Part shown: positions 23,337 through 36,595 of the stretch, piece by piece | Position numbering within the stretch: position 1 is the first letter of the stretch | How the letters are laid out: each line of letters begins with the position of its first letter | NCBI GenBank assembly: GCA_030063045.1 | Contig: JAQSEB010000240.1 | Location: forward strand, 85,838-149,837 | Reading direction: 5' to 3' | Length of the DNA stretch: 64,000 nt | Source of the DNA: Pratylenchus scribneri | Lineage: Eukaryota > Nematoda > Chromadorea > Rhabditida > Pratylenchidae | The notes under the pieces: generated by a model | The model's database searches: none | What the model was told of the DNA's origin: nothing | What the model saw: only the letters and a program-made list of their open reading frames with translations | Program-made: the position numbers and the translations under genes

Positions 23337-25342
23337 ATGGAGCAAATTTCCTCCAAAAAGGATGATGAAAATGCCCGTTTAGAATGTGAATCTCTTCGGT
23401 ATTTGGCATTCTTCGGTGTTTGCCTTTGTACAGCCGCAATGCTCGCATCCGTCATTTCCATTCCATTATGTTATCAATATGGTAATTTATTAATTAATTA
23501 AATTTTTGGTTAGATTTAGGTAATTTAGTGAATTTAAGTCAAAATTAAAATTAATTCAATATTTATATTTTATTTAGATGCAGAATTTAACGCTCCCAAA
23601 ATTATCTAGGGTTTCCTCCAAAAATTAGTCATTAGATTATAATCCCAAAAATAATATTTTTCTCCATTTTACAACATTTATGGAAAATAAATTTCAAATT
23701 TCAAATTTTTTTTTTCAATTCTGGAACTAGATAACTTATATATCTACCGTTAATTCGGATTGACTGAGAATGATATTATATATTAATAATTTTATAAAAA
23801 AAACGAATTTTCATTTGCCCCGGTAATTTTTTTAAAAAATTCCCAAAAAATCATTTTATAATAAATTGAAATTAAAGGCCTAAATAAGAAAGAATGAAGG
23901 AAGGCCAATAAAATTTATTCCTTAATTTTTCAGTTCAACGGCATTCCAGCCAAATTCAAAGTGAATTGGAATTTTGCAAGGGGAGAGCATCGAACATTTG
24001 GCAAGAAGTGAGCCGAACCCAAGGAATGGCATCCGTTTTGGAGGCCACCGGCGGCACAATTCGTCATGAACGTGAAGCCGGCTTTGGCACATCCTCAATG
24101 GGTGTCCGTTCATTCCGCCGAACCGGGAATGCCAAACGCAGTAATTATGGTGGTGGAAGTGGAGGAGGAGGTGGGGGAGGTAGTTACGGTGGCAGTGCTG
24201 GTGTTGAAGGAGGAGGAGGGAGCAGTGGAGGATGTTGCGCATGTGGAGTATCGCCACCGGGTCCACCTGGCCCAATGGGACCGCCTGGCACCCCTGGCCA
24301 AGATGGAATGCCCGGAGGCTCTGGAATGCCCGGGGAAGATGGTTGGTCATTCCCAAAAATTATTTAAGTTTATTAATTAAATAATATAAATTATGTTAAT
24401 TTAATTGGAATTAATCATAATAATATGCCATTATTTTTTAGCACCGCCTCCGGCCCCGCCTGCCTACTTCTTTGAACCCTGTCAAGAATGTGCACATGCC
24501 CAAGATGGTCATCCTGGCTTCCCAGGACCACCTGGTCCGAATGGCAATCCTGGCCAACCGGGTCAACCTGGACCAGAAGGCAATCCAGGCCCACCTGGTC
24601 CAATGGGTCCGCCTGGTCCATCGGGACAGGTTCGATATTTATACGAAAAATTTTTAACAAATTTTTGATTATTTTTAATAAAAAATGAAATATTATAGTG
24701 ATAATTAATTTAAAATTTTCTCTTCAATTTCAGCCTGGACATCCGGGCGAATCAGGAATGCCAGGGCAACCAGGAAATTTGATGGAAGGTAAAGAAGAAA
24801 TTTTACCAAAAATATTTTTAATAATTTATGAATTTTTAGGCCCAGTTATTCAAGGACCACCAGGGCCACCTGGACAGAGGTTTGTTTGAAATATATTTCA
24901 AATTATTAATAAAAAATATTTAATTTTTAGTGGAATGCCGGGACCAGATGGACAACCGGGAATGCCAGGGCATGATGGGCAGCCAGGTAAGAGAATATTT
25001 GTGAAAAATTAATTTAAAATATTTACAAAGTAACAATGATTTTAAGTTAGATTAATAAAAATGCCAATTTTATTATTATATAATTTTAATACATAGGCCA
25101 ACCCGGTTTTATGGGCGATTCTGGGCCACCAGGACCACCAGGCAATCCTGGCCAACCCGGTGGAAATGGTCAACCTGGCGAACAAGGACCCGGCGGATCA
25201 TGCGTACGTTTTAGGATGGATTGAAAAATAGGATATTTTAAAATTTTATCTCAAAATTTAATTGAGATCCAAAAAAATTCTGATATAATAATAATACTTT
25301 TAGGATCATTGCCCACAACCAAGGACGGCACCCGGATATTAA
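23337..25342 (+). CDS. cuticle collagen C, 345 aa (FRRT/K-type, different subfamily)
   Basis: Eight exons: 23337..23481, 23934..24341, 24442..24629, 24734..24788, 24840..24879, 24931..24986, 25097..25203, 25304..25342; 346 codons. The N-terminal anchor ([20 protein letters not shown]) is followed by the [19 protein letters not shown] block and WQEV, then processing site [11 protein letters not shown] Gly-rich linker of about 40 residues leads to CCACG and Gly-X-Y repeats. The middle interruption is PCQECAHAQ, and the C-terminus is [15 protein letters not shown]. This N- and C-terminal pairing is typical of the large SQT-1/ROL-6-like group of nematode collagens and clearly differs from collagens A and B. 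It is a secreted matrix protein of the cuticle. The unusually long poly-Gly/Ser stretch after the cleavage site would remain at the mature N-terminus. Confidence 0.93.
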
Positions 25343-26460
25343 ACTTGGATTTGAAGAAAGAAAAATTGCAAATTGGCTTGCCAAAAATATTTTTACTTAT
25401 TGTACATATTTTTCTCTCGTCTTTTATCTGTTTTTCTCCTCTTCTAGGTATAAAATTAATTATAATATTATTAACAATTTTTATAATTATTTTACCCATT
25501 TTCTTTACTTTCTGCCTATTTTGTTTTTCCAAACATTTTTTCGATAACATAAATAAAAATTCAATTGGCAGATATTACATTTATAAGAAATAATTTAGAT
25601 GAACTCTGTTATCAACTCTCATGTGAGAAATGAGAATTTAGCAAATAAAAAATTTCATTTCGCTTAAAACATGGAAAAGAACACAAATTCAATGGAATTA
25701 AAAAACCAAACCAAATTACATGTTCTACGGCTGATCATCATTTTAATTAATTGTATTCCTTCATTTGCTGTGGTGTGTTCTGTGATTATAAATGTTCGAA
25801 GAATAATTTCATCCAATTATGTAGCTGATAAAAATGACAAAAATTTTGGGGCCAATTTATTAATAAAGAGGGTCAAGCAATAAAAGAATTCCAACGATTT
25901 TATTTTCCATCTCATAAAATTATGGTTTGCTTGTAATAAAAATTCAATGAAAAATGGTGCAATTTTTGAGTGGATTGCAATTAATATTTTACTCACTTTT
26001 ATTGATATTGCCATTAAATTAATAGAGGAAATTAAATAATTTTCCAAATTTGTCTCATTTTTATGTTATTCAAATTTTATTATCCAATATTCAATTAATA
26101 TTACTAAAAATTTTATCACAAAAATTTTATTAATTTTTAATTGTTAAAAATTTTTGGATTTTTTTTTTCCAAGTTGTGGAAGTTTTAAAGTCTAAAAACA
26201 TTTTTCACTTATTCATTATTTGCACAATTTTCAGTCAATAAGTATAAAAGTCAAGTGGGTCCATTAAATAATGTGACTCGAGAATTTTTGCTAAAATTTT
26301 GAATAATTTTCGAAAAAGATAAAAAAATATATGAATTTTATTTTCAATTAAAGATGGAATTTTCATTGTTAAAAATTATATTTTTAATTTTTAATCCTCT
26401 TTTTCATTGCCATTTTTTATGAAAATTTTTTTGAAAAATTTAGAAAACAAAAAATTCACA
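25343..26460. other. intergenic, no gene seen
   Basis: About 1.1 kb, very AT-rich. A 70-codon frame at 25671..25883 contains one hydrophobic segment but has no start context, homology or splice partner that I can support. Confidence 0.45.
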
Positions 26461-29400
26461 ATGAGTCAACATTTCCAACAAAATGGGAACAATAATAATG
26501 GTCCAATTTTACCCATGATCAATCGAAATGTGAGGAAACCATTCCGAAGGATGGCAAGCTGGACAAAAAATAACGGGTAGGAAAAATTTAATTTTTTAAT
26601 AAAATTTCTTAATAATGAAATATTTAAAAATTACTAATTAATGAAAATAAACATAATTTGAATTAATTTATAAAATATATTTAAATTATTTTTATTAAAA
26701 ATTTAATTCAATTCATTCAGAAAATCCAGTGCAATTGGATGCATTTGTCTTTTAATCAGCAATACAGTTTTTCTCATTTTGGCCATCATTTTTGCCGTCC
26801 TCTATTTCAATAGGGGCAATCAAAATGGCAGTGATGGTACTCAATTTGGTGGAGGCCCCAATGGTGATTTTAGTAGCAGTAAATTGGCAAATTGGAATGC
26901 GCCAACCACAAGTTTATTTGGCCAATATTCTCAAGGCAAATATTTATAATTATTTAATAAAAATTAAATAATTTTTTTTAAATTTTCAGCGGCCGTCGCA
27001 GCTGATCAAGAAATTTGTTCAAATATTGGCCGGTATTATTTAAATCAAATTTAAAATTAATTTTTATTGAAATTTTTAGTGGCATTCTATTAAAGGGAGG
27101 AAATGCCGTGGATGCTGCAATTGCTACCCAATTTTGCATTGGTTAGGGAAATAAATTTTATTATTTTATTTGTAATTTAAATATTTCAGGCATAATGGAC
27201 ACACATTCGGCCGGTCTTGGTGGCGGACATTTAATGACAATATTTAATGCGTAAAAATTATAAAAATTTTTATAAATAAAAAATTATTTATTAGAACAAC
27301 AAAAACATGCCATGTGGTGGATGCCCGAGAAATTGCCCCATTGAATTCAACGGAGGATATGTTTGTTGGCATTGGCAGAGAGGGCAAATCGGAAAAGGGT
27401 AGATATTTTTGATAAAAATTATGGTTTAATTATATAATTTATTTTTATATAATTTTATAAAAAATATAATTAATAATTTTAATTATATTAAATTAAAAAG
27501 ATATTTTCCCCTTAAGGCTGGGAATCAATTGCGGTGCCTGGAGAAATTCACGGGTATTGGACGGAATACACTAATTTTGGCGGAAATGTCGATTGGAATT
27601 CATTGGTCGAGCCAACAATTAATCTTGTCCAAGAAGGCAAAATTTAAAAGAGAATTGATTTAATAAAATTTCTAAAAAAATTATTAAATAATTATTAATT
27701 TTTCCTAATTTAATATTTTAAATAAATTCTACTTAAAAATGCATTCATTTTTAGGATATCCAACCTCCCACGCATTGGCTGGTTATTTGAAGAGTAAACG
27801 GGAACAAATTTTGGCGAGGCCTTCAATGGCCAAAAGATTTGTTAATCCGGAAACAGGCAACATGTTTTTGCCGGGTGAACAAATCAAAACTAGGTTAAAG
27901 AATTTAAAATATTTTATAATTTAATTTTTCGCTTAAAGACCAGATCTTGTGGAAACTTTGAAAAAATTGGCCAATGCGGCAGATCCAGTTGAATTATTCT
28001 ATCGAGGCGAATTGGCTAAATCAATGGTGGATGAATTCAAAATTAATGGTGAATTCATTTTATTCTAATTTATAACAAATAATTTATTTTAAAAAAAATT
28101 AAAATAATTTTAATTTTGAAAAATTAAAAAATTATTAAATTAAATTATAAAAGGTGGTCGACTAACATTGGATGACTTTGCCAATTACAAAGCAAAAATA
28201 CGCAATGATTCTCAAGTGATTTATACGAGATTGTCCGGTGGCCGAACAATTTGTGGACCACCACCCCCATCTGGATCGGCGGTCACCCATGCGATTATCA
28301 ACATTTTGGACACGTATGTGAATTATTTTAATTAGCTGCAGGCATTAAAAAATATATTTGATTGAAATATAAAAATTTAGTATAAAAAAATATTTTTTAT
28401 TTAATTTTTTTGCAGAATTCCCTTCGATTTGTCCACATTTTCGGGCCGTGTGGAATATTTGCATCATTATATTGAAGCATCCAGATTTGCCTATGCTGCC
28501 CGTAATCAACTTGGCGATATGGATTTTGTGCCCGAAGCATTGGAATTAGCCAAAAATATTACAAGCCAAGAATGGGCCAAATATATTCGGTATGGAAAGA
28601 TATTTTTATGTATGCCCAATTTTGTTTATAATTTTCACTAAAATTTTGAATTAAAATCAGATGAAATTTTTGATATTTTTTTATTAATATTAAAAAATAA
28701 TTGATTGATTTATGTTTAAAAAGTAAAATTTATAAAATTTCAAAAATAAAAAAAAACATTTTGAAGTAATTTTAAAAAAATAGGAGATGGAAATAATTGA
28801 AAAATTTTCAGAAAAATATCAATTAATGTATCCTTAAATATCTTTAAAAAATAAAAAAAATTATTATGAAATTATTAAAATTTAAATTTATTTTTTTTTC
28901 TGCAGATCAAAAATAACATGGGGCACCCATGTTGATGAATATTATGATGAGGGCATTCCCCGCGAATTCCAAGAGGATCATGGTACAGCGCATGTCAGCA
29001 TTGTGGACAAATGGGGAAATGCGGTGGCCATAACATCATCACTAAATTTAGCGTTGGTTTTGCATAAATACTAATTTTAAATTAAATATTTTAAAAAATA
29101 ATTTTTGTGGAGTTATTTAAAAAATATTTTTTTTGTCAGTTTTGGCTCAATGGAATTCAGCGATTCAACTGGCATCCTTTGGAACGACCAAATGGACGAT
29201 TTCTCGACACCGGGCAAATCAAATTGTACAACGAATTTTCACAAAAATTTTTGTATTATTTTTTCATTTAGATTGGGGTTATCCCCCTTCATCCAAAAAT
29301 TTTATTCGACCCGGCAAAAGGCCAATGAGCTCAATGAGTCCAATCATCGTTTTTAATGAAAAGAGCAAGGTACGAAAAAAAATTTTTTTTTAATAAAATT

Positions 29401-29801
29401 TTCCGATGATTATAGGAAGTTTTGGCGATTGGTGGCTCCGGTGGGTCGACAATCATTTCGGGTGTGGCCGAGGCCACTTACAATGCACTTTGGCTGGGAA
29501 TGAGCATCAAGGAGGCCATTGATTTTCCCCGGCTCCACAATCAATTGCGACCGAATATTACGGTCACTGAAAGGCGAATGCCGCCAAAGGAATATTTGGA
29601 CGCATTGGCCCAAAGAGGGCATCGGTTTGCTCCCAGCAAAGAAGGAGCCATCTTCAATGTTGTGGTTGGTGTCAAAATAAAAAAAAATAATTAAAGAATA
29701 TTTGTAAATTTAAGTCCGGCGTTCATCGACTCGAGGATGGCACAATCCGGGCGAACAGTGATTTTCGAAAAGGATGGGAAAGTCAACCAGTTGGATATTA
29801 A
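26461..29801 (+). CDS. gamma-glutamyltranspeptidase, 656 aa
   Basis: Sixteen exons: 26461..26576, 26721..26935, 26990..27032, 27080..27141, 27190..27250, 27295..27398, 27517..27636, 27755..27893, 27939..28048, 28154..28313, 28416..28589, 28906..29052, 29140..29225, 29272..29369, 29416..29664, 29715..29801; 657 codons, all phases agree. Type II membrane protein: a cytosolic N-terminus, an anchor near residues 42-68 (ILAIIFAVLYF), then the ectodomain AAVAADQEICSNIGRGILLK. The autoprocessing site is DHGTAHVSIVD, with the predicted nucleophile Thr near residue 462 starting the small subunit. GGSGGSTI and FPRLHNQL are further family motifs. Known role: extracellular transfer or hydrolysis of the gamma-glutamyl group of glutathione. 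Two introns (donors at 26936 and 27637) are GC-AG. It appears intact. Confidence 0.95.
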
Positions 29802-30318
29802 AATTTAAATATGCACAAATTTAACCCATTTACATGAAACATTTTTTATATAACTATTATCAGTAAAATTATTTTTTTTTATTGTATTCTTAATTCATTA
29901 ATTGCGAAAAATGCAAAAATAAATTGATATGAATTATTTTATTTAAGAAAATATGTTTTCCTAAAATAAAAATAAATGAAAATTTTAATTTTGGCATGAT
30001 TGTGTCGGAAGATCATTTTTAATTTAATTAACTCAACTTTGATGAATGGAATAACCATTGAATCTAATTTTCTAATAAATTTGTGAAATTTGAGAGGTTT
30101 TTAATTTTTGATTTTTTTGAAAGTTAGCATTTTCATAAGTCATTTTTTATATAATAATTAAATTTACAATTGTAATCGGAATGATTGTGCCGGAATGGAT
30201 AAACATTTTTAAATTAAATGAATTTTAATGTCTCTTAATGTGCTTTATAATTTTTCGGAATCGGAAAATACAAGAGAAAACAAATTCTGATAAAATAAAA
30301 TACAGATGAAAACACATT
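29802..30318. other. 3' flank of the transpeptidase gene
   Basis: AT-rich sequence after the stop, with AAATAAA-type words near 29918 that could serve polyadenylation. No gene is seen before the minisatellite. Confidence 0.4.
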
Positions 30319-31240
30319 CTAATGAATAATTTCGGTAAGGAAAAACACAAATGAAAACATATTTTTACGAACATTTTCGGTAAGGAAAAACACAAATGAA
30401 AACATATTTTTACGAACATTTTCGGTAAGGAAAAACACAAATGAAAACATATTTTTACGAACATTTTCGGTAAGGAAAAACACAAATGAAAACATATTTT
30501 TACGAACATTTTCGGTAAGGAAAAACACAAATGAAAACATATTTTTACGAACATTTTCGGTAAGGAAAAACACAAATGAAAACATATTTTTACGAACATT
30601 TTCGATAAGGAAAAACACAAATGAAAACACATTTTTACGAACATTTTCGATAAGGAAAAACACAAATGAAAACATATTTTTACGAACATTTTCGGTAAGG
30701 AAAAACACAAATGAAAACACATTTTTACGAACATTTTCGGTAAGGAAAAACACAAATGAAAACATATTTTTACGAACATTTTCGATAAGGAAAAACACAA
30801 ATGAAAACATATTTTTACGAACATTTTCGATAAGGAAAAACACAAATGAAAACATATTTTTACGAACATTTTCGGTAAGGAAAAACACAAATGAAAACAC
30901 ATTTTTACGAACATTTTCGGTAAGGAAAAACACAAATGAAAACATATTTTTACGAACATTTTCGGTAAGGAAAAACACAAATGAAAACACATTTTTACGA
31001 ACATTTTCGGCAAGGAAAAACATAAGATGAAGCACATTTTGGTAAACATTATTGGTAAGGAAAAACCAAAAATAAAACACGTTTTGGCAAACAATTTTGG
31101 CAGGGAAAAACAAAAGAGAAAACACATTTTGGCGAATATTTTTTGGAAAGAAAAACAAAAGAGAAAAAGAAAACACATTTTGGCAAATATTTTTGATAAG
31201 CAAAAACACATGAGAAAATACATTTTGATGAATTTTTAGA
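30319..31240. repeat. 45-bp minisatellite, about 15 regular units plus diverged tail
   Basis: The unit (ACGAACATTTTCGGTAAGG, AAAAACACAAATG, AAAACATATTTTT) recurs every 45 bp from about 30319 to 31020, with a few variable positions (CGGTAAGG or CGATAAGG; ACATAT or ACACAT). Units from 31021 to 31240 are diverged and change length. Since 45 is a multiple of three, several frames stay open through the array, including 332- and 357-codon frames on the minus strand with a 15-residue repeat. These have no independent support as genes. Reading as tandem satellite DNA is preferred. Confidence 0.9.
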
Positions 31241-33675
31241 AAGTGAGTGCAGGAAAACAGATTTTGGTAAATATTTTTCGTAAATGAATTTGCACAAGTG
31301 AATATATTTCTTGGAATAATCAACGAACCGCCGATTAAATTGATGGAACGAGTTTGGTTATTGAATTGATAGGCGACTGGCAAGAAAATCATTCATGGCA
31401 TTTGCCGGATATCACCTTTCATTCCATTGATAAGCTATTAAAATAATTTGTACATTTGATGAGAACTATTAAATTATAAATTGGGATGATTCGTAATCGT
31501 AACCATTTTGAATTTTATTCAGTCTTTAATGCGAATGAATGCAAATTTTAATTAAAAACTAATTAATTTTTTATCAGATTTTAAATTAAAAGCAATCTTT
31601 TCAAACTTTATACAAAATAAATCAAGACTTACCCTTTTTATTATTTTAAGTGAATGACTTTAAGTTGAATTTTGAATATGAATTATAAGAAATGCATTTT
31701 TGATTATGATGCTTTTTTCTATTTTTATTTGCTGATGAATATTTTTTATAAATCAGCCAAAAAAAAAAGAATAAATCAAAAAAAAAAAAATTAAGAGGTG
31801 GGATATATTCATTTTTTTTCGATTAATTCGAATGCTCGCCAAAGCACCCCCCCCCCCTTTATTATTTATTCATAAACAAATCCCCGTGCACTTAGAATAT
31901 TTAAAATTGCAAATAACATTCGAATTCAATAAAAGCCACCATGAAAGCTTTCCGATGGAATTTGCCCAACTGTTTGGCCAGCCACATTTCATATATTAAT
32001 ATTAATATAATATTGAATGCTTTGAATTTTACGGATGATTGGTAAATTTGAATAAAATGAATATGTAAATTGTAACCAGCAGACAGTCAATTAAAATCAA
32101 TTTCAATAATTCACGTCAGACAGTCAATTTGACGATTGATATTTTCGGTATCGTCAAATTTTCATAAAATATTAAAAATTTAAAAGATTATTTTCATTTT
32201 TCATATTAAGAGTCAAAACAACAAGTTTAAATTCCGGCAGAATTAATTTGACTTATGATGTGTGACAGTTTTGAAAAGATATAATTCATTCTGAATTTAA
32301 TCTTAAAATTTATAAAAAATTTAAGCAAAGATTGATTTGACTATAATAATTAATAATACCAAAAAATTTGCCCTAAATTTGACATATTCAGATAAGAAAG
32401 GATCAAAAATAATGATATAATGATACATCTGACAAGAAAAAATTCAGAATTTAGATTGTCATTAACCAATTATGGAATATTTCTGACTGAGACTAATTTG
32501 GTCGGTAATTCAACAAATAATGTTTATTTGGCTCTCGTTTTTTACTAGTTTGTTGCCTTTGCCTGCTGACGAGATTTTTTCCCTCATTTTGCTCCCGAAT
32601 ACTTGTTAAATATCAATTGAAATGAATTTTTTGCTGTTTTATAAAAAAGTATTAATTAATAAAAAAAATCATAATAAAATTTTTTCATATCCGATCTTAA
32701 TTATTTTTAAAAAATAATTTTTTATAATTACACAATCATATTTAAATTTTTTTGTAAAAAATTTTAGAAAAAATTATATTTCATCTAATAAATTGAAATC
32801 CATAATAAATGTTGCAAATTATTATTGTTTCATTTTTTGTGCTAATTCTATCCTCCATATGCCAAGTGGCCACAAATTGCAATTGCCAATTCCTTTTCTT
32901 CCTTTCTTCAATTCACATCCATTTTTAGCCAAAATTAAAATCCATGCCGAGTCATTTTTACCCAAAACGAGGCGAGAAATTTACCACACCGCCACTCCTT
33001 TTTATGAATGCCTTCCAACAATTCCCTAAAATGGCTTTTCCCTTTTGTTTTTTTTTTTCAATTTTTGAAAAATATTAATTTTATTGTTGGTATTTGTAAA
33101 GCATGAAATATTATTTTTTAATATTACCAAAGCGAACATTTATCCTCAAGAGTCTGAAAAAAAAGAGAATGCCACCATTCCAATTTATTTGATTAAGCAA
33201 TAGTTGGCCTCAATGCTCATCCACTAAATATAAGTGTAGAGAATCCCATTCAATATATTAAATTGCAAAAATTTTTACCCCGTTCGGTGCACTACTATTC
33301 ATGGATGAGAAAATTCCAACCGTGCCAAAACCCATAAAAATTGGCATGTCTTATTTTCGCCTACACAAATACCCCACACACACATTTTGGGCTTTTGGCT
33401 CATTTTTCAACACATCAAATGGCGCACCCCTCTTCCTTTTCATATTGGCACTTCTTTTTCATTGTCTGCCAATTCCAGCGAAAGCCAATTTGGTTATTTA
33501 TTATGTATGAGTTTTGGCACATTTATTTTTAAAACTTTGCTAAACAATAATAAAATGCTTTTATCCCGAATAAAAATTCCTTTTAGTCCGTTTCAATCAT
33601 GAAATTTGCTTGTGGCAATTTAATAATCCTATTCCATAGTCCATAATCCATATCCTTAATTCAATCCGCCCGTAA
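31241..33675. other. intergenic, no gene seen
   Basis: About 2.4 kb, very AT-rich, with an A-run near 31750..31790 and a C-run near 31847. A weak short inverted pair (GTCAATTTGACGAT, TCGTCAAATTTTC) lies near 32120..32165. Overlapping frames at 33301-33602 were not convincing. Confidence 0.45.
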
Positions 33676-36595
33676 ATGGGCTCCACAATTTCTGCATGCC
33701 GAAATGAATGCATACAAAATTGTGAAGATTTGCTGGTATTGAATGAGCGGAGGCTTAATTCCAGTGAAAATAATTGGTATATTAATAATGTACATTATTT
33801 CATCAAACAATTTTATTTAGTGAAAATTTGTCAAGTTAATTTTTCAAATAGAATCATGAAATTTTATTTTCAAATTTAGAAAATTTATTAAAATTGTAAA
33901 GCCCAATATTTAAATTTAAATTTATTAATAAGAAAAATTATTGGAATAAATTTAAAAAATTATGAAAATCAAATAATCTAATATAGGAAATTTTTCCTAT
34001 TTATTTTTTAACTTAATAAATATTAAAAATTTATATAAAAAATATCAATATATAATTATAATTATCGGATTGTTTTAATTAATTGAAAATAAATTATTTC
34101 CATTCGACTTTAGACCCAAATATATACTTCCCTTTTTCATTTTCTGAAAAACAAAAATAATGGAAGTAAAAAGAAAAGCCTCTTATTTCCCTAGGGAATT
34201 AAAGTGAAACAAATTAGCTTATTATTAATTTTCCTTTTGGAACATTTTTTCTTTTTTTCGTAACAAAAATGCTTAAGTCCATCAAAATAATAAATTCCCA
34301 TTCAAATGACAGTTTTATGGCCCAAATTTATTCTCTCTCGGAGGACAAAAGCCAATGGATCAAAATGCACCCAAAAATGCTTCCTCTCCAATTAAAACAA
34401 AAAAGCGAAAAGAAAAATGAGATTGCCCAATTGGAAGTGATGGCACTTGAAGAAAAGCAACAAATGCCAAAAATGATGGGGGAAAATTCATTTGAAGAAA
34501 ATCGGCATTCAATTACAAATGGAGCGAAAACAACAATTATGTCCATCCCAATTGCATCAGGTAAAAGTTAAAACATATAATATTTAATTTCTATTTTTAT
34601 TACAAAATAAAAAAATTTTCAGTAAAAATTAAATTAATTTCCAAATTTATTCAGGAACCCATTTGAAACGTTACACTGACAAATTTGTATATTGGCGGCA
34701 CAATCAAAGTGAACAAATTTACGGCCTTTCACTTTCATCCTCTTCCGATTTGGATCGTTTTTGTTCTGCTATAAACCAATGCCTTCCACCAATTCCACCA
34801 TCATCATATTTGAACCAAACAAAAATGGGGAATAATGAAGAACGAAGCAATGTTGGAAGGACAACTCAATTAAGGGCCATTTTAATGGAATTGGTCAGCA
34901 GTGAACGAATATTTGTGCAAGATTTGCAAAAGGTTTTTTAAATGAGTGGATTTCAAATCATCCTCAAATTTAAGTTATTGGCCAATTTTGTGCTGCCTTC
35001 AGGCCTTCAATTTATGCAATGTGTCCGGCAAATTCATCGGACACATTCACTTTTCTTGACTGCAATGGAATCAATGTTGGGCCCAGTACTCTCCGGCAAA
35101 TGTGTAAAAATCGATTATGAACAAGAATTGAAGGTAGGCAAAATATTTTCATATTTTTATAATTTTTTACAGCCTCTTTTGTTCCGCATTTTTGGCCTAT
35201 TCATTGCCAAATGTAGTCAATTTAAAGTTTACAGTGAATTCACATTTGCCCATATGCATTTTCAGCAATTAAGAAAAGGTTAAAATTTTCATTTTATAAA
35301 AATTAAAAAAATTTTCCTACGTTATAATTTATATTTATAAATATATTTAATTTAAATTTTTATTTATATTTTTCTTTATAAGAAAATGGAGCATTTTCCG
35401 AAATGATTGCCACCTCCTCTGCCCCAATTGGTGGCCTTCCATCTTTGGATTCCCTACTTATTAAACCGGTTCAACGCCTCTGCAAATATCCACTTTTCCT
35501 TGCTCAATTCCGGGAATTATGTGATCAAGGAAGCGAGGAAAGGGCCCTATGTGTTAAGGTAAATAATAATATATTATGGGTATTTATATTTGAAAAATTA
35601 TTTTTATTAGACAAAAATTTAAAAATTTTAAAAAATAAATTATCTAAATTTGCAAAATTAATATTTGATTTTATTTCTTACTTGGAATTTTAATAATTTA
35701 TAAATATTAATTTATTATAATTATTTTAATTATTTTATTCACAAATTAAAGAAATATAATTTTAAATAAAATTTTAAATTATTTTCAAGGCTTTGAAACA
35801 AATGCGAACATTAGCAAATTGGCTCAATGAAATGCAACGAATCCAAGAAGATTATGGGCCCCAATTATTGGCCATTTCAATGCCATCCAATTCCACATTG
35901 GCCAATCTCAATTCCCTTCAACTTTTTGCCCATGTCCGTTTCCTGAATCCACCTTCCCATTCAACGAATGCAGAATGCCCAATTCAATGTGCACTTTTTG
36001 CATTCAATTCTTTTTTGATAATTTTGGAGAGGAAATGGAAGGAGGAAAATTCGTTGGAACAACAAAAGAAACAACAACGGGCAACAAATAACAAGGTGCA
36101 ATTAAATTTTTTTAATAAAGAATTTAAAATTTCCCTCAATGAAGAAAACATTGCCATTAATTCTGCCTTTCAATCGAATCCAACTTTTAATGCAGCAAAA
36201 AACTGGGAATGTCGAAAATTCGACCATTAAAAATGAATGTTATGCCCGATTTGCATTGGCATTTCGAGAAGAATGCATCGATCCTTCAATTCCCTGGCAC
36301 CAACCAATCATTCGATTATTTCATTTTGAATGTTGCCATCCAGAAGTTTGTCGACATTTGGCTTTGGCACTTCGTCGTAGAAGAAGCGAAAAAGTTGGGG
36401 AAGAGAAAAATGAGGATAAATCTGAAATTACAATGATGGTTTCGTGGAGGTTATTTTCAAAAAGAATAATTAATTATATAAAAATGCGTCAAAATTAGGA
36501 TGGATGCCAGCATTGATTCTGGATGTTCCACATCTTCGGATCGAGGCTACATGAGCGGTGGAAGTGGAAAGGAACAACAGACCAATTTGAATTAA
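33676..36595 (+). CDS. TIAM-like Rho/Rac guanine nucleotide exchange factor, 574 aa
   Basis: Nine exons: 33676..33776, 34313..34560, 34655..34932, 34975..35133, 35173..35278, 35383..35558, 35790..36095, 36196..36449, 36499..36595; 575 codons. The start MGSTIS fits N-myristoylation. An EVH1-like region follows: MAQIYSLSEDKSQWIKM, then, after a low-complexity insert, TDKFVYWR and IYGLSLSSSSDLDRF. The DH domain begins near residue 188 (LRAILMELVSSERIF) and includes the family motif LLIKPVQRLCKYPLFL and NEMQRIQEDYG. A PH-like region follows. Myristoylation plus EVH1 plus DH-PH resembles nematode TIAM-1, which activates Rac in neuronal protrusion; that link is from memory. No PDZ domain is visible here. 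The 36096..36195 intron was placed to join frames and is the weakest point. Confidence 0.8.

Noticed and set aside
25671..25883. 70-codon frame with one hydrophobic segment
   Set aside because: No start context, splice partner or similarity that I can name.
30319..31020. CRISPR-like array
   Set aside because: Units are contiguous with no unique spacers, and the organism is eukaryotic.
30225..31392. 332- and 357-codon minus-strand frames
   Set aside because: They exist because the 45-bp unit is a multiple of three and lacks stops; both frames are repeats of the same DNA, and nothing outside the array supports a gene.
36139..36498. Separate gene in a second frame after the DH domain
   Set aside because: It is in phase with the TIAM-like exon ending 36095 via a TTTTAATGCAG acceptor and is better read as exon 8.
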